The notes under the pieces were generated by a model that saw nothing but the letters and a program-made list of their open reading frames with translations, ran no database searches and was not told the origin of the DNA. Below are positions 20,150 to 30,100 of a stretch of 64,000 nucleotides of DNA, in pieces. Position numbers and translations under genes: made by a program. Source of the DNA: Pseudomonas tructae (lineage in GTDB: Bacteria; Pseudomonadota; Gammaproteobacteria; Pseudomonadales; Pseudomonadaceae); assembly GCF_004214895.1 (NCBI RefSeq), contig NZ_CP035952.1, positions 4,164,501 through 4,228,500 on the forward strand, in the 5' to 3' direction. Each line of letters opens with the position of its first letter. Within the stretch, counting starts at the first letter, position 1.

Positions 20150-22108
20150 GTGTTTGCCAACCTGTTGATCATCCTCGCTTCATCGCTGGTCGTTATCGCC
20201 TTTTTCCGGCGACTCAAACTGCCACCGGTTCTGGGCTACCTGTGTGTTGGCCTGTTCGTAGGGCCGACTGCCCTGGACTGGGTCAATGAAAGCGAGGAAC
20301 TGCCAGACCTGGCGGAAATGGGTGTGGTGTTTCTGCTGTTTTCCCTGGGCCTGGAGTTTTCCCTGTCGAAAATGCTCGCCCTGCGCAAGGTGGTGTTCGG
20401 CCTGGGCAGCCTGCAGGTCATCTGCACAAGCCTGCTCCTCGCCGGGCTTCTGGCCTTGCTCGGCATGCCGGCCAACGCTGCCCTGCTGCTTGGCGCGGGC
20501 CTGGCGTTGTCATCCACGGCAATCGTCAGCAAAGAGCTCACCAGCCTTGGCGAGATCTTCAGCAGCCACGGCCAGAATGCCATTGGCGTGTTGCTGTTCC
20601 AGGATGTGGTGGCAGTACTGCTGCTGACCCTGGTACCGGTGTTTGCCGGGCAAAGCGGCCAGGCCTGGTACTGGGCCCTGCCGCTGACCCTGGGCAAGAC
20701 CGTGATCCTGTTCGTCGGCCTGCTGCTGGCCAGCCGCTGGTTGCTGCCACGCCTGTTCCATGAGGTGGCCAGCTCGCATTCCGCGGAGCTTTTCGTGCTG
20801 CTGGCACTGGTCATCGTCTTGTTGACCGCCTGGCTGACCCACCTGCTGGGTCTGTCCCCGGCGCTGGGCGCCTTCCTTGCCGGCATGCTGCTGGGCGAAA
20901 GCAATTACCGCCATCAGATCGAAGCCGATATCCGCCCATTCCGCGACATCTTGCTGGGGCTGTTCTTCGTCAGTATCGGCATGCTCATCGACTTGCAGCT
21001 GTTTGCCAGCCACGGCCTGGAGATCCTTGGCCTGACCCTGGCGCTGCTGCTGGTCAAAGGCTGCGTGGTCGCCGCTCTGGTACGGATACGTGGCAGCGAC
21101 GCCGAAACCGCCTGGCGCAGCGGCCTGGCCCTGGCCCAGGGCGGCGAATTCTGTTTCGCCCTGATGGCACAGATGCAACAGACCCAACTGCTGCCAGAAG
21201 AACTGGGGCATTTGCTGCTGGCCGCCACGTTCTGCTCGATGCTGGTCACCCCTTTGCTGCTGCGTGCGGCCCCGACCATTGCCTCACGCCTGCACCGCAA
21301 GCCCAACCAGGAGGTTCATCTGGAGGAGATCGAAGCACAGAGCGCCTCGATGCATGGCCACGTGCTGATCTGCGGCTATGGCCGGGTGGGGCAGTCGATC
21401 GGACGCTTCCTGCGTCGGGAAAACATTCCGTTCATTGCCCTGGATGACGACCCGGTACGAGTCCAGGAAGCCGCAGCCGGGGAAAGCTGCGTGCACTACG
21501 GTGACTCGCGCCGGGGTGAACTCCTCACCGCCATCGGCCTTGAGCGGGCGCGGCTGCTGGTGATTGCCGTGGACAAGACCGACATCGCCCTGAGCGTTTT
21601 GCAGGCGGCGCGCGAACGCCACGCCCAGGTGCAGATCCTGGTGCGCACCCGCGACGACAGCCAGCGCGACGAACTGCGGGCCGCTGGCGCCACCGCGGTG
21701 GTCCCTGAGCTGCTGGAGTCGAGCCTGATGCTGGCCTCTCACGCCCTGGTCATGCTCGGCCTGCCGCAAGAGCAGGTGCAGCAACGCGTCGACGAAGTGC
21801 GCAAGAGCCGTTACCGCCTGCTGCACGCCTTCTACCATGGCGCACAGACCAGCCCGGTCGACAGCGAAGGCCTGCCCAAGGCGATGATGCACGCGGTCAA
21901 CCTCGGCGCCGAAGCCTACGCCTGCGGCCGCCCGCTGAAGGAACTGGGCCTGGAGCAACTGGGCGTCGAACTGCAGGCGGTGCAACGCCAGGGCACGGAG
22001 TTGACCCTAGACGCCGGTACCTGCCTGCATGCCGGCGATGCGGTGCTGGTCAGCGGCCCACTGAGCGCCCTGCAAGACTGCGAAGCGCGCTTGCTCGCCG
22101 GACGCTGA
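20150..22108 (+). CDS. Monovalent cation:proton antiporter-2 (KefB/KefC-like)
   Basis: A 652-residue CPA2 transporter. The first 380 residues hold about 12 membrane helices (MFANLLIILASSLVVIAFF, LLGAGLALSSTAIVSKEL, LLFQDVVAVLLL with the conserved Asp). An RCK/TrkA-N domain starts near residue 403 with HVLICGYGRVGQSIGRFL, and a TrkA-C domain ends the protein. It should exchange K+ (or Na+) for H+ under control of nucleotide or glutathione binding to the RCK domain. The start codon is GTG at 20150 after CAAGGGAG. It converges on amt. Confidence 0.92.
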   Translation: MFANLLIILASSLVVIAFFRRLKLPPVLGYLCVGLFVGPTALDWVNESEELPDLAEMGVVFLLFSLGLEFSLSKMLALRKVVFGLGSLQVICTSLLLAGLLALLGMPANAALLLGAGLALSSTAIVSKELTSLGEIFSSHGQNAIGVLLFQDVVAVLLLTLVPVFAGQSGQAWYWALPLTLGKTVILFVGLLLASRWLLPRLFHEVASSHSAELFVLLALVIVLLTAWLTHLLGLSPALGAFLAGMLLGESNYRHQIEADIRPFRDILLGLFFVSIGMLIDLQLFASHGLEILGLTLALLLVKGCVVAALVRIRGSDAETAWRSGLALAQGGEFCFALMAQMQQTQLLPEELGHLLLAATFCSMLVTPLLLRAAPTIASRLHRKPNQEVHLEEIEAQSASMHGHVLICGYGRVGQSIGRFLRRENIPFIALDDDPVRVQEAAAGESCVHYGDSRRGELLTAIGLERARLLVIAVDKTDIALSVLQAARERHAQVQILVRTRDDSQRDELRAAGATAVVPELLESSLMLASHALVMLGLPQEQVQQRVDEVRKSRYRLLHAFYHGAQTSPVDSEGLPKAMMHAVNLGAEAYACGRPLKELGLEQLGVELQAVQRQGTELTLDAGTCLHAGDAVLVSGPLSALQDCEARLLAGR

Positions 22109-22113
22109 GCCCT

Positions 22114-23322
22114 TCAGTCCTGACTGGTGGCGCCGATCTTGTGAATCGACAGGTCGGCGCCGTAGTACTCCTGCTCCTGGCTCAGGCGCAAGCCGTGCAG
22201 CAGCTTGATGCTGCCATACACGGCAAACCCGCCGAGCAAGGCCACCAGCACTCCGGCCAGGCTGCCAATCAGTTGGCTGATCAGGCTCACCCCACCCAGC
22301 CCGCCCAAGGCACTCTGGCCGAAGATCCCACAGGCGATCCCGCCCCACACCCCGCACAAGCCATGCAGCGGCCATACCCCCAGGACATCGTCGATCTTCC
22401 AGGTGCTCTGCGCGGCGATAAAGCACCAGACAAACAAAGCCCCGGCAATCGCCCCGGTGACCAACGCACCCACCGGGTGCATCAGATCCGATCCCGCGCA
22501 CACCGCCACCAGCCCGGCCAGCGGGCCGTTGTGCAGAAAGCCCGGGTCATTGCGCCCGACCAGCAAGGCGGCAACGGTACCGCCGACCATGGCCATCAGC
22601 GAGTTGACCGCCACCAGGCCGCTGACTCCTTGCAGGGTTTGCGCACTCATGACGTTAAAGCCGAACCAGCCGACAATCAGAATCCACGACCCCAGGGCCA
22701 GGAACGGAATGTTCGACGGCGCAAAGGCCACCAGCTTGCCGTCGCGGTAACGGCCGTGGCGCGGCCCCAGCAGCAAGACTGCCGCCAGCGCCAGCCAGCC
22801 GCCCATGGCATGCACCACAACGGAGCCGGCAAAGTCATGAAAACCTGCACCAAAGCGCGCCGCCAGCCAGGCCTGCAGGCCAAAATTGCCGTTCCAGACA
22901 ATGCCTTCGAACAACGGATAGACGAAGGCCACGATCAGCACCGTAGCGCACAGTTGCGGGGCAAAGCGTGCCCGCTCGGCAATACCGCCGGAGATGATCG
23001 CCGGAATCGCCGCAGCAAAGGTCAGCAGAAAAAAGAATTTCACCAGGCTGTAGCCATGCTCCTGGCTCAGCACCTGGGCCGGTTGCAAAAAACTGACACC
23101 GTAGGAAATCCAGTAGCCGATGAAGAAGTACGCCAGGGTCGAGACAGCAAAATCGCTGAGTATCTTCGACAGGGCATTGACCTGGTTCTTGTGCCGCACA
23201 GTGCCCACTTCGAGAAAGGCGAAACCGGCATGCATGGCCAGGACCATCACCGCACCGAGCAGAATGAACAGCGTATTGGAACCGTGGACCAGAGTGTCCA
23301 CTGCGCTTTGCATATTTTCCAT
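22114..23322 (-). CDS. amt: Ammonium transporter (Amt/Rh family)
   Basis: A 402-residue protein with 11 predicted helices. Amt motifs are visible: AGFAFLEVGTVRHKN near residue 30, DFAGSVVVHAMGGWLALAAVLLLGPR in the middle (first pore His), and HPVGALVTGAIAGAL plus GLCGVWGGIACGIFG later (second pore His region). It conducts ammonium across the inner membrane. The start is placed at MENMQSAV, 23322, giving the usual short periplasmic N-terminus. No glnK lies beside it, unlike the usual glnK-amtB operon, so it is a stand-alone paralogue. Confidence 0.92.
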   Translation of the reverse strand: MENMQSAVDTLVHGSNTLFILLGAVMVLAMHAGFAFLEVGTVRHKNQVNALSKILSDFAVSTLAYFFIGYWISYGVSFLQPAQVLSQEHGYSLVKFFFLLTFAAAIPAIISGGIAERARFAPQLCATVLIVAFVYPLFEGIVWNGNFGLQAWLAARFGAGFHDFAGSVVVHAMGGWLALAAVLLLGPRHGRYRDGKLVAFAPSNIPFLALGSWILIVGWFGFNVMSAQTLQGVSGLVAVNSLMAMVGGTVAALLVGRNDPGFLHNGPLAGLVAVCAGSDLMHPVGALVTGAIAGALFVWCFIAAQSTWKIDDVLGVWPLHGLCGVWGGIACGIFGQSALGGLGGVSLISQLIGSLAGVLVALLGGFAVYGSIKLLHGLRLSQEQEYYGADLSIHKIGATSQD

Positions 23323-23624
23323 GGAAAAGGCAGGCCTGCAAAAAAGCACCAAGACAGTTCAAAAACACTCCCTCATGCACCAGCCTGGATCGTTATTGCG
23401 GCCACCTCCCTGGCCAATCCGGGTGGTACGGGAGTTTTTCCTTGGGTTTGTCGTGGATTGGGTTAAGGTTTACAGGTCCCGGCATCTGCTTGCGCCCGCC
23501 ATCGGCGCAGGCACCGGGCCTGGCGCACCATGGCGAAGCAAAAGCTGTACCAGCGAAATTGCACTTGAACCTTCGTCCGCGCCCACCACTCGAAGTAGCC
23601 ATACACACCGTTAGGGAGAGCCCC
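23323..23624. promoter_or_regulatory. Intergenic region between divergent amt and the DUF883 gene
   Basis: This 302-bp stretch must hold promoters for both directions. No RNA gene or clear operator was recognised, and I did not find a good sigma-54 site (GG-N10-GC) at the expected distance from amt. Confidence 0.4.
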
Positions 23625-23939
23625 ATGGCCAGCAAATCGGCAAAGACTGCTCAAGACATATTGATGGCTGACTTCCAGGCCCTGGTACGTGATACCGAAA
23701 AGCTGCTGGAACACACCGCGACCCTGGCTGGCGATCAAGCCGATGAGCTGCGCGAGCAGATCCACGACAGCCTGCTGCGCGCCCGGGAAACCCTGCAACT
23801 GACCCAGGATTCGGTACGCGAACGCGGCGAAGCGGCCCTGGCCGCCACCGAGGACTACGTACAGAGCAACCCCTGGCAGTCGATCGGCATTGCCGCCGGG
23901 GTCGGCTTCCTGATCGGCCTGTTGGCCACCCGCCGCTGA
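23625..23939 (+). CDS. ElaB/YqjD-type DUF883 membrane-anchored protein
   Basis: A 104-residue protein. A long amphipathic helix (DFQALVRDTEKLLEHTATL ... ELREQIHDSLLRARETL) is followed by a C-terminal membrane anchor (SIGIAAGVGFLIGLLATRR). In E. coli the family (ElaB, YqjD, YgaM) anchors ribosomes to the inner membrane in stationary phase. The ATG at 23625 follows TTAGGGAGAG. It leads a three-gene run, DUF883, holin-like, YqjK-like, matching the E. coli yqjD-yqjE-yqjK order. Confidence 0.9.
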   Translation: MASKSAKTAQDILMADFQALVRDTEKLLEHTATLAGDQADELREQIHDSLLRARETLQLTQDSVRERGEAALAATEDYVQSNPWQSIGIAAGVGFLIGLLATRR

Positions 23940-23948
23940 GGAGCGCGC

Positions 23949-24326
23949 ATGGAAAGTGAACCACTTGCCGGCGCCGGCCCCTCCAGCAAACGTCTTGGCG
24001 CAGCGGTGCTGGGCCTGCTGCACGGCCACGTCGAACTGTTCGGCATCGAGCTGCAGGAACAAAAAGCCCGCACCCTGAGCCTGCTGCTGTTCGCAGGCCT
24101 GGCGTTGGTGTTTGCCCTGTTGTTGTTGACCGCCCTCTCCGGCCTGGTGCTGGTCATGCTCTGGGACAGCTACCGCCTGGCCGGCATCATTGGCCTGTGC
24201 GTGTTCTACGCGATCGCGGCGCTGTTCTGCGGCCTGCGCCTGAAGGCGGCGGTGTTCGATGAGTCATCGCCATTCAGCTCAACCCTCGAAGAACTTGCCA
24301 AAGACCGGGAGCGCCTGTTGCCATGA
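23949..24326 (+). CDS. Phage holin superfamily III / YqjE-like membrane protein
   Basis: A 125-residue protein with two adjacent membrane helices (LSLLLFAGLALVFALLLLTA and IIGLCVFYAIAALFCGLRL) and short cytoplasmic ends: the DUF1469 (YqjE) family. Despite the holin name it is a chromosomal stress-associated protein. It starts 9 bp after the DUF883 stop (ribosome site GAGGAG overlapping it) and its stop overlaps the next start (ATGA), so the trio is one operon. Confidence 0.88.
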   Translation: MESEPLAGAGPSSKRLGAAVLGLLHGHVELFGIELQEQKARTLSLLLFAGLALVFALLLLTALSGLVLVMLWDSYRLAGIIGLCVFYAIAALFCGLRLKAAVFDESSPFSSTLEELAKDRERLLP

Positions 24327-24655
24327 GCCTGCCAGAACTACCGCGCACCACTGATCGCCGGGAACTGCGCAAAGCCCTGGTGCGCTTGCGCCTGGAAATG
24401 CATCGCCAGGAGATTCGCCACGAGTCCGGGCAACTGCTCAACCCCCTGACCCGCTTGCGCAGCATGGGCGACACACTGCAAGGCGGCCTGGGCATCAAGC
24501 ACGCACCGTTGTGGGGTATCGGTGCCGTGGTGCTGCTGGGCTTCCTCACCGGCAAAGGTGCACGCAGCGGCAGCGTCAGCCGCCTGGTGCGGCTGGGAAC
24601 CAGCTTGATTCCTTTGTTGAAGCTGGCCATGCAAGGGGCTGACAGCAAGCGTTGA
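24323..24655 (+). CDS. YqjK-like small protein
   Basis: A 110-residue protein, third in the DUF883 operon, with a 4-bp start/stop overlap with the gene before. The N-terminal half is basic and helical (RRELRKALVRLRLEMHRQEIRHE), and a central hydrophobic segment (PLWGIGAVVLLGFLTG) is followed by another weaker one. Position and layout suggest the YqjK family, but sequence motifs are too weak for a firm name. Function unknown. Confidence 0.8.
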   Translation: MSLPELPRTTDRRELRKALVRLRLEMHRQEIRHESGQLLNPLTRLRSMGDTLQGGLGIKHAPLWGIGAVVLLGFLTGKGARSGSVSRLVRLGTSLIPLLKLAMQGADSKR

Positions 24656-24670
24656 GTTGGCCTTGTTGCA

Positions 24671-24690
24671 TGTGTGTGTGTGTGTGTGTG
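24671..24690 (+). repeat. (TG)10 dinucleotide repeat
   Basis: Ten uninterrupted TG units, 16 bp after the stop of the YqjK-like gene, in non-coding DNA. Such microsatellites are rare in bacterial genomes and prone to slippage. Confidence 0.95.
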
Positions 24691-24692
24691 GG

Positions 24693-24776
24693 CTTGCCCC
24701 GCGATAGTACTCTGCCAGTCATCTCGCATCGCGGGGCAAGTCGGCCGCCGCACCGCCGCTCCCACAGAATCTGGTT
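24693..24776. repeat. Pseudomonas REP-type repeat pair
   Basis: CTTGCCCCGCGAT (24693-24705) and its exact complement ATCGCGGGGCAAG (24728-24740) flank 22 bp, followed by CCGCCGCACCGCCGCTCCCACAG. These words are the standard parts of P. putida REP elements, here arranged as an inverted pair directly after the TG repeat. Confidence 0.8.
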
Positions 24777-24842
24777 GCAAGAACACACTTGCAGCCCCCG
24801 CCCCAAACCACGAAGCTAGCCCCCTGCCCCCGCACCGGAGAA

Positions 24843-26180
24843 ATGGCCTTGGATTGGCAAACCCTGCTCACCCGCGAACGCCTCGGTAAACCCCTGCACA
24901 GCCCTGAAGAGCTCGGCCGTAGCCCGTTCCACAAAGACCACGACCGGATCATCTTTTCCGGCGCCTTCCGCCGCCTGGGGCGAAAGACCCAAGTGCATCC
25001 GGTGTCGAGCAACGACCATATCCACACCCGCTTGACGCACTCCCTGGAGGTCAGCTGCGTCGGCCGCTCGCTGGGCATGCGCGTTGGCGAAACCCTGCGT
25101 GCCCACCTGCCGCAATGGTGCGAGCCCAGCGACCTGGGCATGGTCGTACAATCCGCCTGCCTGGCTCACGACATCGGCAATCCACCCTTTGGCCACTCCG
25201 GCGAAGACGCCATCCGCCACTGGTTCCAGCAAGCGGCCGGGCGCGGCTGGCTCGACGCGATGAGCGATGCCGAACGCGGCGATTTTCTCAACTTCGAAGG
25301 CAATGCCCAGGGTTTTCGTGTCCTCACCCAGCTTGAATATCACCAGTTCGACGGTGGCACCCGGCTGACCTACGCAACCCTCGGCACCTACCTGAAGTAC
25401 CCCTGGACGGCACGCCATGCCGACGCCCTGGGCTACAAGAAACACAAGTTCGGCTGCTACCAGAGCGAACTGCCGCTGCTCGAACAGATCGCCCACAAGC
25501 TGGGCCTGCCACAACTTGAAGAGCAGCGCTGGGCACGTCACCCGCTGGTGTACCTGATGGAGGCCGCCGACGACATCTGCTATGCCCTGATCGACCTGGA
25601 AGACGGCCTGGAGATGGACCTGCTCGACTACGCCGAAGTCGAGTCGCTGCTGCTCAGCCTGGTGGGTGATGACCTGCCGGAGACCTACCGCCAGCTTGGC
25701 CCTGATGATTCGCGTCGACGCAAACTGGCCATCTTGCGCGGCAAGGCCATCGAACACCTGACCAATGCCGCGGCACGCGCCTTCGTCGAACAACAGGACG
25801 CACTGCTCGCAGGCACCCTGGCTGGCGATCTGGTCGAGCACATGCATGGGCCGGCCAAACGTTGCGTACTGCAGGCCAAGGACATCGCCCGGAAAAAAAT
25901 CTTCCAGGACAAACGCAAGACCCTGCATGAGATTGGTGCCTATACCACCCTGGAAATCCTCCTCAACTCGTTCTGTGGTGCAGCCCTGGAGCAACATGGC
26001 GGGCGCACGCCATCGTTCAAGAGTCGAAGAGTTCTTGATTTGCTGGGCAAGAATGCACCGAGCCCCGACGCTTCCTTGCACACTTCGTTCCTGCGCATGA
26101 TCGATTTCATCGCCGGGATGACCGACAGTTACGCCAGCGAAATGGCCCTTGAGATGACAGGGCGCTCCAGCCCGGCCTGA
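24843..26180 (+). CDS. dgt: dGTP triphosphohydrolase-like protein (HD domain)
   Basis: A 445-residue HD hydrolase. N-terminal blocks [28 protein letters not shown] and [18 protein letters not shown], then [21 protein letters not shown] (the HD pair near residue 108), and [19 protein letters not shown] (the distal metal-binding Asp) define the dGTPase family. It hydrolyses dGTP (or another dNTP) to the nucleoside and triphosphate, affecting nucleotide pools. This is the shorter Pseudomonas type rather than the 505-residue E. coli form. The start is at MALDWQT; the longer opening from 24789 is Pro-rich and unlikely. Confidence 0.92.
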   Translation: MALDWQTLLTRERLGKPLHSPEELGRSPFHKDHDRIIFSGAFRRLGRKTQVHPVSSNDHIHTRLTHSLEVSCVGRSLGMRVGETLRAHLPQWCEPSDLGMVVQSACLAHDIGNPPFGHSGEDAIRHWFQQAAGRGWLDAMSDAERGDFLNFEGNAQGFRVLTQLEYHQFDGGTRLTYATLGTYLKYPWTARHADALGYKKHKFGCYQSELPLLEQIAHKLGLPQLEEQRWARHPLVYLMEAADDICYALIDLEDGLEMDLLDYAEVESLLLSLVGDDLPETYRQLGPDDSRRRKLAILRGKAIEHLTNAAARAFVEQQDALLAGTLAGDLVEHMHGPAKRCVLQAKDIARKKIFQDKRKTLHEIGAYTTLEILLNSFCGAALEQHGGRTPSFKSRRVLDLLGKNAPSPDASLHTSFLRMIDFIAGMTDSYASEMALEMTGRSSPA

Positions 26181-26192
26181 AACGCCCCGCCG

Positions 26193-26219
26193 CGCACTGG
26201 CCACCAATAGGGCAGTGCG
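26193..26219 (+). terminator. Hairpin after dgt
   Basis: CGCACTG / CAGTGCG arms with a 13-nt loop, 12 bp after the dgt stop and followed by TTTGCGG. A weak terminator candidate. Confidence 0.5.
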
Positions 26220-26469
26220 TTTGCGGCCGCTGCATGAAGGAAACAACTTACAAATCACAACAAAGCATAAACAGAAACACGTCCTAGAAATAAAACCTTA
26301 CCAACACCTCATTGACTTTAACTTCCCTACAAATCCGACTGTAATCCTATACTTCAAATCAAGTAGGACTTTTCCTATATATCAACTAATCGCCCGTTAG
26401 TTCGTGCCCGGCCTGTTCTATCTGCGTTAAGGTGCCCTTACTCCCTCTGGTACCTTATGGAAATTCAAC
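26220..26469 (+). promoter_or_regulatory. AT-rich promoter region of the BvgA/BvgS-like operon
   Basis: About 250 bp much richer in A and T than its surroundings and without a gene. It contains TCCTATACTT-caaatc-AAGTAGGA (26345-26368) and TAGGA-ctttt-TCCTA-type symmetry (26364-26377), which resemble inverted BvgA heptads (TTTCCTA). Autoregulation by the downstream response regulator is an inference. Confidence 0.5.
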
Positions 26470-27096
26470 ATGTACTCTGTATTCATCGTCGACGATCATC
26501 CGGTCATCCGCCTGGCGGTGCGCATGCTTCTGGAGAATGAAGGCTATCGAGTGGTCGGCGAATCGGACAACGGTGTAGATGCCATGCAAATGGTCCGCGA
26601 ATGCCTGCCGGACCTGATCATCCTTGACATCAGCATCCCACGGCTGGATGGCCTTGAAGTTCTCTCGCGCTTTCACGCCATGGGCATCCCGCTGAAAATC
26701 CTGATATTGACCGCTCAATCACCTGCACTCTTCGCCATCCGTTGCATGCATTCGGGTGCGGCCGGCTATGTCTGCAAGCAAGAAGACCTGAGCGAACTAC
26801 TCAGCGCCATAAAAGCGGTTCTTTCCGGTTACAACTACTTCCCCAGCCAGGCGATCAACCCGGTGCGCAAACACGATGATTCAGCCGCAGAACTGGATTT
26901 ATTCAAACAGGTCAATGACCGTGAGTTGATGGTCCTGCAACTATTTGCCCAAGGTAGAAGTAACAAGGAAATAGCCCAAGGCATGTTTCTCAGCAACAAG
27001 ACCGTCAGCACCTATAAGAAAAGGCTGATGCAAAAGCTTCAGGCCAGTTCATTGGTCGAACTGATTGAAATGGCCAAGCGCAATGCACTGGTTTGA
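26470..27096 (+). CDS. LuxR/NarL-family response regulator (BvgA/EvgA-like)
   Basis: A 208-residue regulator. The receiver domain has VDDHPVIR at the start, the phosphoacceptor Asp53 in LIILDISIPRLDG, the Thr in ILTAQS and the Lys in VCKQEDLSEL. The C-terminal LuxR helix-turn-helix (about residues 143-205) reads VNDRELMVLQLFAQGRSNKEIAQGMFLSNKTVSTYKKRLMQKL. The stop overlaps the region just before the sensor gene, so the two are co-transcribed. Architecture and partner point to a BvgA/EvgA-type regulator. The genes it controls are unknown. Confidence 0.93.
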   Translation: MYSVFIVDDHPVIRLAVRMLLENEGYRVVGESDNGVDAMQMVRECLPDLIILDISIPRLDGLEVLSRFHAMGIPLKILILTAQSPALFAIRCMHSGAAGYVCKQEDLSELLSAIKAVLSGYNYFPSQAINPVRKHDDSAAELDLFKQVNDRELMVLQLFAQGRSNKEIAQGMFLSNKTVSTYKKRLMQKLQASSLVELIEMAKRNALV

Positions 27097-27104
27097 GGCC
27101 ATTC

Positions 27105-30100
27105 ATGCTTAGGCGCAGTCTCGCCCTACTGCTCTGCGGCCTGCTGGCCGGCTTGAGCATGGCTCCGCAGGCGCGCGAGGTCACGTCCACGCCTTTCACC
27201 TTGTTCAGCCGCGCCGGCCCGATTGCCATGCAGCTGTCTTTGAGCCCGGCCCAGCGCCAGTGGATCAAAGGCAAGGGCGAGTTGGTCCTGGGCACCTCGG
27301 CACCGGATTACCCACCCTTCGACATGACCGCCAGTGGCCGGGACTACGAAGGCCTGACCGCCGACTTCGCCGGCCTGATCGGCTCGGCCCTGGGCCTGCC
27401 GATCAGGGTGCAACGCTTCGCCACCCGCCAGGAGGCAGTCAAGGCACTGGCCCAAGGCCAGATCGACCTGCTTGGCAGTACCAACGGCTTCGAAGCAGTC
27501 ACCCCGGGCATCGCCCTGTCATTACCTTACGCCGTGGACCAACCGGTGCTGGTGACCCGCGAAAACGAGACGCGGCCCCTGGATACCGGCCTGAACGGCC
27601 TGCGCCTGAGCATGGTCTACCACTACCTGCCGATGGAGGAGGTGCTGGCCAACTACCCTGACGCCACCATCCAGTCCTACCCCTCGTACCAGAACGCGCT
27701 CAATGCGGTGGCCTTCGACCAGGCCGATGTCTTTCTCGGCGACACCATCTCCACCCACTACCTGATCAACCAGGGCCATCTGCAGAACGTCAAGATGGCC
27801 AATTTCGGCAAACATGAAGCCGTTGGTTTCAGCTTTGCCGTGCAACGCAGCAACCAGCTCCTGCTGGAGCTGATCAACGCCACCCTCGAATCGGTCTCCA
27901 GCAGTACCCGTGAAAGCATTTTCAAGCGCTGGAGCGCTGGCAGCGACGTGCTGCTGACCGACCGCAAGCTGCAACTGTCACAACGCGAAGAACGCTGGCT
28001 GAGCGATCACCCGGTAGTGCGAGTGGTTGTAAACGAAACAGCCGCGCCACTGACCTTCTTCGACAGCGCCGGAAACTTTCGCGGGATTGCCGCCGACCTG
28101 CTGGAACTGATCCGCCTGCGCACCGGGCTGCGTTTTGAAGTGCAGCGCGCCAGCGGTATCAGCGACATGATCGACCGCCTCAACCATGACCAGGCCGATG
28201 TCATCGCCGCGATATCACCCAGCCCCCGTCGCGCAGGAACCCTGGCGATCAGCCGACCATACCTGGAAAACTCTTATGTGTTGCTGACACGCAAGGGCAG
28301 CGACCAGCCCGATTCGCTGGAGCACATGAACGGCCGGCGCCTGGCGCTGACCCGCGACAGCCCCTTGTACGATGACTTGCGCCAACGCTTCCCCGGTATC
28401 CAGTTAATCGAAACCGAGAGTACTTTCTACTCCACCTCACTGCTGGCCAGCGGCCATGTCGATGCCGCCATTACTGCATTGATCAATGCCAATTTCAGCC
28501 TGGCTTCCCAGCGCGAGCTGGTGATTCGCTCATCGGTGGGTGCCGAACCCGCCACCTTCGCCATGGCGACTGCACGAGGCGCCCAGGAACTGGGTTCGAT
28601 TCTCGACAAGGCGTTGTTGAGCATCGCTCCGGAGGAACTTGGCATCATCAACAGCCGCTGGCGTGGCTACAGCACCGAAACCGACGCTTACTGGCAAAAA
28701 TACCAACGCCTGATCCTTCAGGTGGTGCTGGGTACCAGCCTGTTGCTGTTGCTGTCACTGGCCTGGAATGCCTGGATGCGCCGCCAGATAAAGCAGCGCG
28801 AGGCCGCCGAGCGCGCCCTCAGTGACCAGCTCGAATTCATGAGCGCATTGCTCAACGGCACGCCCCACCCAATGTACGTTCGCGATCGTGCCGGCTTGCT
28901 GAAAAGCTGCAACGTCAGTTATCTGGAAGCAGTAGAAGCGCAGCTAGGGGAGGTACTGGGCAAAAGTATCCGCGACAGCACCCTGGGCGACAGCTGCTAT
29001 GCCAGCCAGATCCAGGCCGACTACCAGAAGGTCATGCGCGAAGGGACTCCGCTGATCGTCGACCGGCCTTTGCTGCTCAAGGAGCGCGAGTTGACCATCT
29101 ACCACTGGATTCTGCCTTACCGCGACTCCCTCGGCGAAGTCCAGGGCATCATCGGCGGCTGGATCGACATCAGCGAGCGCCGCCAGCTGATCCAGGACCT
29201 GCGCCTGGCCAAGCAACGGGCCGATGATGCCAATCGCGCCAAGAGCGTTTTCCTGGCAACCATCAGCCACGAGATTCGCACGCCGATGAACGCCATCATC
29301 GGCATGCTCGAGCTCACCCTCAAACGCGCGGACCAAGGGCATATCGATCGGCCGGCGATCGAGGTGGCCTACAACTCGGCGAAAGAACTGCTGACCTTGA
29401 TCGGCGATATCCTCGACATGGCGCGCATTGAGTCCGGGCACATGACCCTGGCACCGGAACCTGTCAACCTGGCCGAGCTGGTCGAGTCGGTCGGTCGTGT
29501 GTTCGATGGCGTAGCCCGACAGAAGGACCTGCGCCTGAACCTTGCGATCCCCGCGCAAGCACGCTGTGAAGTGCTGCTCGACCCCCTGCGCTTCAAGCAG
29601 ATCCTGTCAAACCTGGTCAGCAACGGGATCAAGTTCACCGAGCAGGGCCAGGTGACCGTTCACCTGGCCCTGGAACCTGGGCCCACAGCCGACCAAGCGA
29701 GCCTGCTGGTCACGGTACAGGACAGCGGCATCGGTATTCACGCCCAGGACCAGCAGCGCCTGTTCCTGCCCTTCGCCCAAGCCAACCCCGAGAGCAACCT
29801 GGCCCGCAGCGGCACCGGGCTGGGCCTGGCCATCAGCCGTGACCTGTGCCAGGCCATGGGCGGCACACTGAGCCTGCACAGTGTGTTTGGCCAGGGCACC
29901 CGGGTGTCCATCCGCATGCCCCTGACGCTGCTGGCCGATACGCCCAAATCCGCCCCCGCCCCGCCTGCTCCCGAGGCGCTTCTGCCAGCACTGCACATAC
30001 TGGTGATCGATGACCACCCGGCCAATTTGCTGCTGATTGCCCAGCAACTGAGTTTCCTCGGGCTTGAACATACCAGTGCCGACAACGGCCCCAGCGGCCT

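Noticed and set aside
22141..23466. 441-codon plus-strand frame opposite amt
   Set aside because: It is Gln/His/Arg-rich shadow sequence; amt motifs on the minus strand are unambiguous.
23949..24326. Phage holin as evidence of a prophage
   Set aside because: The gene belongs to the chromosomal YqjE family and sits in the conserved DUF883-YqjE-YqjK order; no phage genes surround it.
24816..26258. 480-codon minus-strand frame opposite dgt
   Set aside because: dgt has complete HD motifs and a good start; the opposite frame has none.
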